Source of the DNA: Mucilaginibacter achroorhodeus
Lineage (GTDB): Bacteria; Bacteroidota; Bacteroidia; Sphingobacteriales; Sphingobacteriaceae
Direction: 5' to 3'
Assembly (NCBI RefSeq): GCF_007846095.1
Contig: NZ_VOEI01000001.1
Location: forward strand, 620,001-684,000
Length of the DNA stretch: 64,000 bases
Under the pieces are notes generated by a model that worked only from the letters and a program-made list of their open reading frames with translations, ran no database searches and was not told where the DNA came from. Positions 1-8,000 of the stretch are shown in pieces; position 1 is the stretch's first letter, and each line of letters begins with the position of its first letter. A program made the translations under genes and the position numbers.

Positions 1-113
1 ATATCAGGCCAGGCAGCTACTACATGGGTTTCATCAAAACGGCGCTTTATCTTATAAACATTAAGCATTTGCTCAATGGCATCCTTAATAGATTTATCGT
101 TAGCCTTACGCAT
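1..113 (-). CDS. DUF721 (DciA-like) protein, 3' part cut by window edge
   Basis: Reading leftward from the ATG at 113, the frame begins MRKANDKSIKDAIEQML and stays open to the window edge, giving 37 residues. The start and the later FDETHVVAAW stretch match the N-terminus of the short basic DUF721 proteins that commonly sit next to recF or dnaN. Their relatives include DciA, a factor implicated in loading the replicative helicase. The ATG overlaps the end of recF by 8 bases (ATGCGTAA), so the two genes are probably translationally coupled. The rest of the protein lies outside the window, so its function here is inferred only from this N-terminus and the recF linkage. Confidence 0.75.
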   Translation of the reverse strand, partial: MRKANDKSIKDAIEQMLNVYKIKRRFDETHVVAAWPD

Positions 114-1206
114 CTATATTACCCTCCGTTACCTTAAATAATTTCACCTCAACATTTATTTTTTCAAAAATAGCTTGCACCCGTTCCATACTGGTATCGG
201 TTATAAAAACCTGCCCAAAGTTATTGTTTGATACCATTTGCATCAGTTTGGTAACGCGGTTATCATCAAGCTTATCAAAAATATCATCTAATAGCAGTAG
301 CGGCTTAAAGCCTTTTGTTTGCGTTAAAAATGTATACTGGGCAAGTTTAAGGGCTATTAAAAACGATTTCTGCTGCCCCTGAGAGCCAAACCTTTTCATG
401 GACATACCATGAATGTTAAACTGCAGATCGTCGCGATGGATACCCAGGGACGTACGCTCCAATATCCTGTCGCGCTCCATATTTTTTTTTAGCAGAGTGG
501 CAAAGTTATCCTGCAACAAGGGCGACTCATAAGCCAGCTCAACACGCTCAGCATCCTGACTTAGAAACTGGTAATGGCGGTTAAATATTTCCGTGAAGGC
601 ATCCATAAACACACGGCGTTTCTCAAATATGCGCGTGCCTGATGATACCAGTTGCTCATCATAAATACTTAGCAGTTCCGGGTCATAGCGGCCTTTATCT
701 GCTATTTGCTTTAAGAGACTGTTGCGGTTAGCTAAAACCTTGTTATAAGCAATCAGCTCATCCAGATACTTGCTGTCTGTTTGCGAAATCACATTGTCTA
801 TAAACTTACGGCGTTCTTCACTACCCTCTATAATGATGCTTATATCGTATGGAGAAATCATTACCAAAGGCAGCAGGCCGATGTGATCAGCAAGTCGCTG
901 GTAATCCTTTTTATTTCGCTTAAATTGTTTTTTTTGATTTCGCTTAACACCACAGGCAACCACTTCTTTTCCACCGTTCTTCTGGAACGTCCCGTTGATC
1001 ATAAAGAAATCAGCGCCCTGTTTTATCTGCTGACTATCTATAGGGTTAAAGTAGCTCTTGCAAAGCGAAAGGTAATGCACCGCATCAAGCAAATTGGTTT
1101 TGCCAGCCCCGTTATTACCAACAAAAGCATTTACCCCTTCGGCGAGTGATAACTCTGCTTCGGCGTAATTTTTAAAGTTGATAAAAGAGAGGTGTTGCAG
1201 GTACAT
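106..1206 (-). CDS. recF: DNA replication and repair protein RecF
   Basis: A 366-residue SMC-like ATPase that recognises gapped DNA and helps load RecA through RecOR. The Walker A motif GNNGAGKT lies at about residues 30-37. An ABC-type signature (GSQGQQKS) lies near 275, and Walker B (LLLLDDIFDKL) near 302. Length is normal for RecF. The ATG at 1206 gives the usual start MYLQHLSFINFKNY. It is followed by the overlapping DUF721 gene. RecO is also in this window (47936-48652), but not adjacent. No anomaly is visible. Confidence 0.97.
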   Translation of the reverse strand: MYLQHLSFINFKNYAEAELSLAEGVNAFVGNNGAGKTNLLDAVHYLSLCKSYFNPIDSQQIKQGADFFMINGTFQKNGGKEVVACGVKRNQKKQFKRNKKDYQRLADHIGLLPLVMISPYDISIIIEGSEERRKFIDNVISQTDSKYLDELIAYNKVLANRNSLLKQIADKGRYDPELLSIYDEQLVSSGTRIFEKRRVFMDAFTEIFNRHYQFLSQDAERVELAYESPLLQDNFATLLKKNMERDRILERTSLGIHRDDLQFNIHGMSMKRFGSQGQQKSFLIALKLAQYTFLTQTKGFKPLLLLDDIFDKLDDNRVTKLMQMVSNNNFGQVFITDTSMERVQAIFEKINVEVKLFKVTEGNIDA

Positions 1207-1554
1207 AGTGAGAGATCAAATTTACAATTTTTATTTGGGACTCTCCTCCTGCCCCTTCTCTGCTTCGCAAAGAGGGGGTGATTTTTCTAAGCAACTAACC
1301 CTCTTTTCGCGCAGCGAAGAGAGGGCCAACAAGCGTAGCGATGTTGGGGTGGGTAAAAAGATGTTGAAAGTCTCGGCTATCCGGAAAGATTATTCACGAG
1401 TGATCATTATGGATGTTCATGAACGCTTCGCAATTTAGAGTGGGCATCAAACACAATCCTCACTCATCAGTTTAAGGCCATATATATTATTTTTTTCTGT
1501 TTCATATTAAACTTTATTGCCGTAATAATATCTACATAACAAACACTAAGTACT
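1207..1554. other. Intergenic region between divergent recF and SIMPL gene
   Basis: This 348-base stretch separates recF from a divergent gene. Its left third is occupied by a double-hairpin repeat (1239-1354, listed separately). The remainder is AT-rich (for example around 1480-1500) and should hold the promoters of both neighbours. I could not pick a convincing TAnnTTTG box. The short open frame crossing it has no recognisable content. Confidence 0.5.
1239..1354. repeat. CACCC/CCCTCTTT double-hairpin repeat, copy 1
   Basis: One of four related dispersed elements in the window (others at 16155-16236, 17374-17493 and 33764-33873). It consists of two internal hairpins built on CCCTCTTT...AAGAGAGGG-like arms, including CTCTTTTCGCGCAGCGAAGAG. 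Degraded outer arms (ACTCTCC and GGGTGGG) correspond to ACTCACCC/GGGTGAGT in the better copies. It lies upstream of recF and the SIMPL gene. Confidence 0.7.
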
Positions 1555-2244
1555 ATGAAAAAATTTGTTTTATTAGCCGTATTCGCATTAACCAGCCTTG
1601 GCGCCTTTGCACAAAGCGCTGACCTACGCCGCAAAATTGAAGTTACCGGCACTGCCGAGCAGGAGGTTACACCAGATATTATCAACGTTAGTATTTCGCT
1701 TAAAGAATACATGAATGGCAAAACCAAAGTAACCATTACACAATTAGAGCAGCAACTGGAAAAAGCCGTTGCGCAGGCAGGTATCCCTAAAGAAGATTTT
1801 ACCGTTAACAGCCTGTCATCATGGAACTATACAACCGAAAAGAAAAAGAACCCGGACTTTCTGGCGAGCAAAACCTATGGAATCAAATTTCATGACCTAA
1901 ACAAGTTTAACCAGATAATTGCCAAACTTGATGCAAAAGGCATACAATCTACAAACATCGATAGTTACGATTACTCTAAAATAAACGAGATCAAAAACAA
2001 GCTTAAGCTACAAGCTTTATTATCTGCACGCGATAAGGCAGCATTTTTAGTTAACGGCCTGGGCGATAAACTTGGAAGCGCACTCAACATCACCGAAAGC
2101 GACAACAGCAACTTCCCACAGCCACGTAATGTAATGTTTATGGCAAAGGCCAATATGGCTGGTGATGCTACGCCTGAGTCTGACATTGATGTACGTAAGA
2201 TCAAACTGAGCTTCCAGATCAATGCTATTTTCGAGATAAAATAA
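1555..2244 (+). CDS. SIMPL-domain (DUF541) exported protein
   Basis: A 229-residue protein with a clear Sec signal peptide (MKKFVLLAVFALTSLGAFAQ, cleavage after FAQ). It is followed by a SIMPL/DUF541 domain starting VTGTAEQEVTPDIINVSIS, the usual N-terminal strand of the family. The domain appears to fill the mature protein. SIMPL proteins are periplasmic or outer-membrane associated and oligomeric in some bacteria; their role is poorly defined, with links to oxidative stress in a few cases. It is monocistronic: divergent from recF and followed by a strong terminator at 2264-2293. Confidence 0.88.
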   Translation: MKKFVLLAVFALTSLGAFAQSADLRRKIEVTGTAEQEVTPDIINVSISLKEYMNGKTKVTITQLEQQLEKAVAQAGIPKEDFTVNSLSSWNYTTEKKKNPDFLASKTYGIKFHDLNKFNQIIAKLDAKGIQSTNIDSYDYSKINEIKNKLKLQALLSARDKAAFLVNGLGDKLGSALNITESDNSNFPQPRNVMFMAKANMAGDATPESDIDVRKIKLSFQINAIFEIK

Positions 2245-2263
2245 TCAAATCAATATATAAGTT

Positions 2264-2293
2264 AAACGGCGGGCTTTATGGTCCGCCGTTTTT
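2264..2293 (+). terminator. Intrinsic terminator after SIMPL gene
   Basis: A perfect 9-bp stem AAACGGCGG / CCGCCGTTT with a 10-base loop, followed by a T run, 20 bases after the stop codon. Confidence 0.9.
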
Positions 2294-2352
2294 TGTTGCA
2301 AACATTTGGTTTAGGGGCATGTTAAATAATAACTAACAAACCAAACGGCCTC

Positions 2353-2598
2353 ATGAAAGCTTTAAAATATATAGCAGCTGTACTAATACTTTCTGCAACA
2401 TTAACTGCCTGTGGCGACCGCAGTAATTCAACGCTTGGCGGAACAAAAGATACCGTTGCAAAAGCAGGCACCGGCGACCCTAACAACACAAAGGCTGCCG
2501 ACAGTACCAAGAATGATAGCGGTAAGATGAACGGCGGCAATGCAGATCCATCTGGCCGGAGCGCAGTTGATACTGCAGACGCCCGACCTTTACATTAA
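2353..2598 (+). CDS. Small low-complexity lipoprotein
   Basis: An 81-residue protein with a lipoprotein signal. A hydrophobic segment ends in the lipobox LTAC, with the lipidated Cys at residue 20. The mature part is short, hydrophilic and rich in Asp, Asn, Gly, Ser and Thr, with no recognisable domain. Such peptides are common in Sphingobacteriaceae. It stands alone between the SIMPL terminator and the promoter of the next gene. Function unknown. Confidence 0.7.
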   Translation: MKALKYIAAVLILSATLTACGDRSNSTLGGTKDTVAKAGTGDPNNTKAADSTKNDSGKMNGGNADPSGRSAVDTADARPLH

Positions 2599-2632
2599 CA
2601 GTATCCTTTTGCCCGTTTGCGCGTATAAATGG

Positions 2633-2663
2633 TTGACATTGTAAAAGATACGTTTTATCTTTA
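2633..2663 (+). promoter_or_regulatory. Bacteroidota-type promoter for the receiver-like gene
   Basis: A TTGACA box at 2633-2638, then a spacer to TATCTTTA at 2656-2663. This fits the TTTG/TTG-N20-TAnnTTTG pattern and lies about 22 bases before the ATG at 2686. Confidence 0.6.
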
Positions 2664-2685
2664 CAAACCCCTTAATTAGTTGACC

Positions 2686-3099
2686 ATGATACGTACCCGT
2701 TCCAAAAAAGTTCTTTTGGTAGCGCCGAGCATATTCCCCGACCAGTTACTGGCCGAGTACGATAACGTTAAACATATTTCGGCTATTACCACGATATTCC
2801 CAACCATACACGAGCTTAAACCCCATGTAATATTGTTTGACCATGCCCACATGGCTGACCACATGGAGCGCGTGCTGCGACGTTTGCAATCAAATATTTT
2901 CTACAAGAACATTAAGATCTGTTGCTATAAGCAAAAAGAAAGTCCGCGTGCTGATTCTACCCTTAAAGTTTTAGGTGTTGATCACATGATCTATCATGAA
3001 GACTTGAAGAAGGAATCTAAAAGCAATGCTGCTCTTAACGCCATCAATAACATCATCGATGCTTCATTATTGAAGTGGGTGGCTGGTGTAGGTAATTAA
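2686..3099 (+). CDS. Degenerate response-regulator-receiver-like protein
   Basis: A 137-residue protein from the ATG at 2686; the frame can be extended to a TTG at 2680, which is less likely. The layout resembles a stand-alone receiver domain: KKVLLVAPS as strand 1, HVILFDHAH as strand 3 with an Asp at the phosphoacceptor-like place, and KNIKICCYK as strand 4 or 5. The acidic pair normally following strand 1 is missing, so phosphorylation is doubtful. There is no output domain. A good promoter precedes it and no operon partner is evident. The assignment is structural inference. Confidence 0.6.
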   Translation: MIRTRSKKVLLVAPSIFPDQLLAEYDNVKHISAITTIFPTIHELKPHVILFDHAHMADHMERVLRRLQSNIFYKNIKICCYKQKESPRADSTLKVLGVDHMIYHEDLKKESKSNAALNAINNIIDASLLKWVAGVGN

Positions 3100-3304
3100 T
3101 TTATCTTAATCTCTATTCCATAAAGTAGTCTGCTTCGTTCCGCCGATGACGCGAACGCTGTTGAAGCATTTAATTGGCCCCGGCGCCTCTGCCACAATCA
3201 TTTTACACCCCTGTAACACATTTATAATAAAATGCTGTTAAACTTGCATGCTCTAAAGCATGGCCGCTAAGCCCTGTTTCGAGGGCTTAAATCTTTCAAT
3301 TTCA

Positions 3305-4441
3305 ATGAAAATAGGAATAGTTTGTTATCCTACCTTTGGTGGTAGCGGCGTTGTTGCAACTGAATTGGGCAAAGCCCTCGCCGACCGCGGCCACCAGATC
3401 CATTTCGTTACTTATAACCAGCCTGCCAGGTTAGATTTCTTTTCTGAAAATCTTTTTTACCACGAGGTTTCGGTTGCACAATATCCGCTATTTGATTATC
3501 CGCCTTATGAACTTGCACTTGCAAGTCGCCTTGTTGATGTAGTACGTTTTGAAAAATTGGATGTGCTGCACGTACATTACGCTATACCGCATGCTTCGGC
3601 GGCGTTTATGGCCAAACAGATACTAGCCACCTACGGCATTAGCATACCGGTTATAACCACCTTGCATGGTACCGATATTACTTTGGTGGGCCAGGATAAC
3701 ACGCTAAAGCCCGTAGTCACATTTTCCATCAATAAATCTGATGGTGTAACAGCCGTGTCTGAACATTTAAAAGCCGATACCTACAAATACTTTAAGATAG
3801 AGAAAGATATACGTGTGATACCTAACTTTATTGATATGCAGCGCTTTAGCCTTAAACCTAAGGATCACTTTAAAAAAGCGATCGCTCCCAACGGCGAAAA
3901 AATAATGGTACATACATCTAACTTCCGCAAGGTTAAACGTACAGAAGATGTGATAGAGATGTTTGCCCGTGTTATTAAAACCATACCGGCCAAATTGTTA
4001 ATGGTTGGCGATGGCGGTGAGCGTTCATCTTGCGAAAAATTAAGCCGCTCTTTGGGCATAAGCGAGCATGTGCGTTTCCTGGGTAAACAGGATGCGGTTG
4101 AAGAGATTTTATCTGTTGCCGATCTGTTCCTGATGCCGTCTGTATCAGAAAGTTTTGGTTTGGCGGCTCTTGAGGCCATGGCCTGTAAAGTACCGGTTAT
4201 AAGCAGTAATGCCGGCGGCCTTCCTGAGCTAAATATAGAAGGTGTTACCGGTTTCCTGTTAGATGTTGGCGACGTTGAGGGAATGGCCGAGAAAGCAATA
4301 TATATATTGGAAGATGATGAACGCTTACAGCAGTTTAAGGAAAATGCGCTTGAACGAGCTAAACAATTGCAACTAAGTAATATAATGCCGCTGTATGAGC
4401 GCTATTACGAAGAAGTAATAGAAAACAGCAAAAACCAGTAA
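3305..4441 (+). CDS. bshA: N-acetyl-alpha-D-glucosaminyl L-malate synthase BshA
   Basis: A GT-B glycosyltransferase of 378 residues that joins GlcNAc from UDP-GlcNAc to L-malate, the first step of bacillithiol synthesis. The start MKIGIVCYPTFGGSG is the typical BshA N-terminus with its glycine-rich loop. HVHYAIPHA and TLHGTDITLVG in the first domain, and SESFGLAALEAMAC (the nucleotide-sugar-binding EX7E region) in the second, also match. The frame is open upstream to 3260, but homology favours the ATG at 3305. It is monocistronic here. The bacillithiol-linked ytxJ lies at 29652-29981; bshB and bshC are not in the window. Confidence 0.95.
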   Translation: MKIGIVCYPTFGGSGVVATELGKALADRGHQIHFVTYNQPARLDFFSENLFYHEVSVAQYPLFDYPPYELALASRLVDVVRFEKLDVLHVHYAIPHASAAFMAKQILATYGISIPVITTLHGTDITLVGQDNTLKPVVTFSINKSDGVTAVSEHLKADTYKYFKIEKDIRVIPNFIDMQRFSLKPKDHFKKAIAPNGEKIMVHTSNFRKVKRTEDVIEMFARVIKTIPAKLLMVGDGGERSSCEKLSRSLGISEHVRFLGKQDAVEEILSVADLFLMPSVSESFGLAALEAMACKVPVISSNAGGLPELNIEGVTGFLLDVGDVEGMAEKAIYILEDDERLQQFKENALERAKQLQLSNIMPLYERYYEEVIENSKNQ

Positions 4442-4506
4442 CCTTTTGGCTTGATTTGTGTTATTAGCAAAAACACACACAACAAAAAATAATAACCAAA
4501 TCAACC

Positions 4507-4995
4507 ATGAAAAAGATATTCCAAACAGCAATTGCAGTATTAGCCCTAACCTTTGTTATTTCAGCCTGCTCATCTACCCAAAACACACAATCGGGCATGT
4601 CGTCTGGTAATGTATCACGCGGTAAATTTGTAGGTACCTGGGTTTGTAATGATGTAAGCTATCAGGGCCTTTTACCAAATGCAGTACAAAATGTATTTGA
4701 CCAGGCACCACCCGCAGCTTTCATAGGCAGCACCTGGAAGTTAACCAACAGCGGTAACGGCATGTACTCGCTTACCAATGGCCAGTCTCAAACTATTTTT
4801 TGGTCTGTTTTCAATGGTAACGGTGGCACACAATTCCAATTCAAAAAATTGTTTGAAGGCGATAAAGCTAAAAACGTTGCAGAAGGTTACCGCCTTAATA
4901 TCGGCCAGATCACCAGCACAAACATGAGTTTACTATCACCTGTTGCCGTAGGTAACGGTACAGGCTATGTAGTGTACACCTTTACAAAGCAATAA
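4507..4995 (+). CDS. Lipoprotein of unknown function
   Basis: A 162-residue lipoprotein. The signal ends in ISAC, with the lipidated Cys at about residue 21, followed by a Ser/Gln/Thr linker. The mature domain begins GKFVGTWVCNDV and ends in short beta-like strands (GYVVYTFTKQ). The opening resembles lipocalin-like domains, in which a GTW motif follows the linker; this is fold-level similarity only. It is followed by a strong terminator shared with the convergent lactonase gene. Confidence 0.65.
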   Translation: MKKIFQTAIAVLALTFVISACSSTQNTQSGMSSGNVSRGKFVGTWVCNDVSYQGLLPNAVQNVFDQAPPAAFIGSTWKLTNSGNGMYSLTNGQSQTIFWSVFNGNGGTQFQFKKLFEGDKAKNVAEGYRLNIGQITSTNMSLLSPVAVGNGTGYVVYTFTKQ

Positions 4996-5010
4996 TCCTG
5001 CATTTAACAT

Positions 5011-5056
5011 AAAAGAGAAAGCCCGGGGCATAATGCTTCGGGCTTTCTCTTTTTTA
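5011..5056. terminator. Bidirectional terminator
   Basis: A long stem AAAGAGAAAGCCCG / CGGGCTTTCTCTTT with a roughly 12-base loop and flanking A and T runs. It lies between the convergent lipoprotein (ends 4995) and lactonase (ends 5073) genes. Confidence 0.9.
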
Positions 5057-5072
5057 TGGGGTTATTGAACGT

Positions 5073-6206
5073 TTATTCAACAGCAGCAAATTTCAAACAA
5101 ACCGGGTTACCAATTTCAACACGATTAACTGCTTGTATCAATTTGCCGGTTTCCTGGTCTATCTTGAAAACCACAATGTCATTGGTATACTGATGTGCTA
5201 CCAGCAAGTATTTACCTGATGGATCGATAATAAAATTACGCGGGCCTTTACCACCTGATGGCGTACGTTGAACGAATGTTAACTCGCCATTTTCCGGGTT
5301 AACCGAGAAAAAAGATATATCGTTATAATCGCCGCGGTTTGATGCATACAAGAACTTACCATCTGGCGATAAGTGGATGTCTGCAGCGCCGGTTTGTCCT
5401 TTAGGGTTATCAGGCAATAAAGATATTTCCTGGCGTTGCTTAGGTTTGCCGCTATTATAGTCAAATACCACAACCGAACTACCCATCTCCGTAATCAGGT
5501 ACATAAACTTCTTATCGTTAGAAAAAGCTATGTGCCTTGGGCCATCGCCCGGCTTAACTGAAATAACCGTGCCTTGTGAAATTTGATCTTTCTTAGCTGC
5601 TTTATATTTAGCTATGTGGATCTGGTCGGCACCTAAATCTGTATATAAAACCTGTTTCTCGTCGGGTGATAATACTGCTGTGTGTACATGCGATTTTTCC
5701 TGGCGCTCTTTGTTAGGACCCAGTTTCCTGCTATCGCCAGCGATGGTCAATGCAGCCGGGGCAATAGAGCCATCCTCATTCAATGGCAGCACAGCGATGT
5801 TGCCGCCTGAATAATTTGCAACCAAAAGGTTCTTTTGCCCCTTGTCAACAGTCACATAACAAGGCGCACCACCAAGGGTAGATTGCTTGTTAATGAAATC
5901 CATTTTGCCGGTTTTACCATCGAAATGAAATGCGCTTACTTCACCCTGATCGTTCTCGTTAACAGCGTAAATAAATTTGTTGTTATTTGATACCGCTAAG
6001 TACGACGGATTGCTTACACCTTCAATTTGGTTTAAGTAAGCCAACCTACCGCTTTCCGGGTAAAAACGGTATACTGATATACCCTTGCTGGTGCCGCTGG
6101 TGTAAGTACCTACCACAAGGTCGTATGATTTTGGTCCCATGTGTTTCTTCTGAGCAAAAACCAGCCCAGGGAACATTGCCAAAGCGCAAAATAAAATCTT
6201 TTTCAT
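5073..6206 (-). CDS. Exported lactonase-family beta-propeller protein (6-phosphogluconolactonase-like)
   Basis: A 377-residue seven-bladed beta-propeller of the lactonase (Pgl/YbhE) family. A signal peptide (MKKILFCALAMFPGLVFAQ) predicts export, so the substrate is unlikely to be cytosolic 6-phosphogluconolactone. Typical blade motifs are GTYTSGTSKGISVY, SNPSYLAVSNNNKFIYAVNE, GPRHIAFSNDKKFMYLITE and GPRNFIIDPSGKYLLVAHQ. The frame continues one TTG codon upstream (6209), but the ATG at 6206 starts the signal peptide. It is monocistronic. Many exported homologues are annotated as lactonases without biochemical proof. Confidence 0.9.
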   Translation of the reverse strand: MKKILFCALAMFPGLVFAQKKHMGPKSYDLVVGTYTSGTSKGISVYRFYPESGRLAYLNQIEGVSNPSYLAVSNNNKFIYAVNENDQGEVSAFHFDGKTGKMDFINKQSTLGGAPCYVTVDKGQKNLLVANYSGGNIAVLPLNEDGSIAPAALTIAGDSRKLGPNKERQEKSHVHTAVLSPDEKQVLYTDLGADQIHIAKYKAAKKDQISQGTVISVKPGDGPRHIAFSNDKKFMYLITEMGSSVVVFDYNSGKPKQRQEISLLPDNPKGQTGAADIHLSPDGKFLYASNRGDYNDISFFSVNPENGELTFVQRTPSGGKGPRNFIIDPSGKYLLVAHQYTNDIVVFKIDQETGKLIQAVNRVEIGNPVCLKFAAVE

Positions 6207-6324
6207 CAAGAAATTTGGTTTATGAATGCAAGGTAGTAAAATCCTGATTTTATAACAGCTTTACAAAATTTTACATTTCGCCTGATGATGGTATGACTCC
6301 GCCGCACACCGTTAAGTTTAAATA

Positions 6325-6350
6325 CAAAAGGCGCCTTATCAGGCGCCCTT
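6325..6350 (-). terminator. Terminator after pseudouridine synthase gene
   Basis: Stem GGCGCC / GGCGCC with flanking AAA and a TTATCA loop. Read on the minus strand it ends in TTTTG, just beyond the stop codon of the gene at 6364-7767. Confidence 0.75.
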
Positions 6351-6363
6351 CACTATTATTGTA

Positions 6364-7767
6364 TTATACCAGGTGTTTTAACTGGATGATCTCTTTCTCA
6401 TCAAGATATCTCCAACGGCCGCGAGGAAGGTCCTTCTTATTTAAATTTGCATAAACCGAACGGTCAAGCTTTACAACCTCATACCCTAATGATTCAAATA
6501 TCCTGCGTACAATGCGGTTTTTACCGCTATGGATCTGGATACCTACTTCTTTCTTAGTTCCACCGGTTACATAAGATACGCTATCCGGTTTAATGAAACC
6601 ATCCTCCAGTTCTAAACCAAAACCTATTTTGTTAAGGTCGCCCTGGGTTAGGCTTTTATTCAACTCTACATTGTATAATTTAACAATATTATTGCGTGGG
6701 TGCGATAGCTTATCAGCTAAATCACCATCATTGGTCATTAGCAGCAAACCTGTTGTGTTGCGGTCTAAGCGGCCAACGGGGTAAATACGTTCACGGCTGG
6801 CTTTCTCTACCAGGTGCATAACCGTACGGCGCTCCTGAGGATCATCAGTAGTGGTGATATAATCTTTTGGCTTGTTTAGCAATACGTAAACCATGCGCTC
6901 GCGTTTAAGCGGCTCACCGTTGTAACGTACAAGATCTTTATTCGGATCAACTTTATAACCCAATTCAGATACTACCTCGCCGTTTACAGATACCACACCT
7001 GCCTGTATCAGCTCATCCGCTTTACGGCGGCTGCATATGCCGGCATTAGCAATATAACGGTTCAGCCTTATCAGGCCATCGTCTTTAGCCGTTGCAGCAG
7101 GTGCATTCTTGCGGCTGCGCATAGTTCTTGAAGAACCTTCGTTGCCACCTTCAAATTCGCTACCTTCGCGTTTTCTGTAACCTGATGTTGTGCTTTTGAA
7201 ATCTTTTTTACCCGTGCTGTTGGTATAACCAGTGCCACGGCTTTCGCCAAATGATTTTTTAGGACGATCTGTCCCTTCTGTCTGACGTGCGCCATAAGGA
7301 CGGTCACTTTTTTCGGTAGAGCGAGTTCCATAAGGGCGGTCGCTGTTCTCAGCCCTGCCTGCGTATGGTTTGCCTTTACCAAATGCTTTTTTACCGCCTG
7401 CCTGTTCGCCATAGTTATTGCGCTTTGGGCGGTCACCCTCGGTAGGGCGTGCATTGTATGGGCGGTCGCCTCCTTCGGGACGGCCTGTATATGGCTTGCC
7501 TTTCCCGGCAAATGGTTTTCTGTCGCCAGCTGATGACGCATCAAAACGCTTGCCCGGTTCTTTATCGCCGAACTCTGCCTTGCGGGAAAATGGTTTTGGA
7601 TTTGTTGTGTTTTGCCTTCTGTTACCGTACGGTTTACTATCCGCGTCACGGCTTCCGTAGGGAGCGGAAGAAGACGTTCTTTTCGTGCTTTCGGCACCGC
7701 CACGTTGGCTGCCTGAATTTCTGTTTGGCTTATCGTCGCGATTACCGGTTGGTCTTTTAAATACCAT
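6364..7767 (-). CDS. RsuA/RluB-type pseudouridine synthase with long disordered N-terminus
   Basis: A 467-residue protein. The C-terminal half (from about residue 230) is a standard RsuA/RluB/RluE/RluF-family enzyme. It has an S4 RNA-binding domain (LNRYIANAGICSRRKADELI) and the catalytic motif GRLDRNTTGLLLMTNDG, whose Asp is the nucleophile isomerising uridine in rRNA. The first 220 residues are low-complexity, basic and repetitive, with recurring DRPYGxR and GKPYxGR units. That layout is seen in other Bacteroidota homologues. The head probably binds RNA non-specifically. RluB (23S) is the likelier type, but the target site cannot be read from sequence. Confidence 0.9.
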   Translation of the reverse strand: MVFKRPTGNRDDKPNRNSGSQRGGAESTKRTSSSAPYGSRDADSKPYGNRRQNTTNPKPFSRKAEFGDKEPGKRFDASSAGDRKPFAGKGKPYTGRPEGGDRPYNARPTEGDRPKRNNYGEQAGGKKAFGKGKPYAGRAENSDRPYGTRSTEKSDRPYGARQTEGTDRPKKSFGESRGTGYTNSTGKKDFKSTTSGYRKREGSEFEGGNEGSSRTMRSRKNAPAATAKDDGLIRLNRYIANAGICSRRKADELIQAGVVSVNGEVVSELGYKVDPNKDLVRYNGEPLKRERMVYVLLNKPKDYITTTDDPQERRTVMHLVEKASRERIYPVGRLDRNTTGLLLMTNDGDLADKLSHPRNNIVKLYNVELNKSLTQGDLNKIGFGLELEDGFIKPDSVSYVTGGTKKEVGIQIHSGKNRIVRRIFESLGYEVVKLDRSVYANLNKKDLPRGRWRYLDEKEIIQLKHLV

Positions 7768-7860
7768 ATATTTTTGTTTTGCGCTTTCGCAGCGTGAAGG
7801 GTCAAAAGTACGAAATTTCCGGGATTTTAACCCGCTAATTTATTTTTTTTTACCTGTTTA

Positions 7861-7896
7861 AAAATCGGCGTTTAAACCACTTTAAACGCCGATTTT
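7861..7896. repeat. Perfect 16-bp palindrome in a divergent intergenic region
   Basis: AAAATCGGCGTTTAAA, then a CCAC loop, then the exact reverse complement. It is terminator-like in both directions but lies between two genes that point away from each other (7767 leftward, 8001 rightward), and upstream of the promoter at 7941-7972. Confidence 0.85.
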
Positions 7897-7940
7897 GTAC
7901 CCTTTTTTAAATTCTCAAAACACTAAGTACCTACTAACTG

Positions 7941-7972
7941 TTTGACAGTCTGCCTCATATAACGTACCTTTG
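7941..7972 (+). promoter_or_regulatory. Strong Bacteroidota-type promoter of the transglycosylase gene
   Basis: TTTG(ACA) at 7941-7944 and TACCTTTG at 7965-7972, separated by exactly 20 bases. This is a near-consensus -33/-7 pair lying 28 bases before the ATG at 8001. Confidence 0.8.
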
Positions 7973-8000
7973 CAGCACATCTTACCAAAATGTTTAATTA

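Noticed and set aside
781-1149. Plus-strand frame inside recF
   Set aside because: Antisense shadow of recF with no recognisable content.
1178-1438. Open frame across repeat copy 1
   Set aside because: It translates a hairpin repeat; no coding signature.
7071-7805. 244-codon open frame overlapping the pseudouridine synthase head
   Set aside because: It is the shifted reading of the repetitive basic head; no start context or recognised domain, and the other frame carries the S4 and catalytic motifs.
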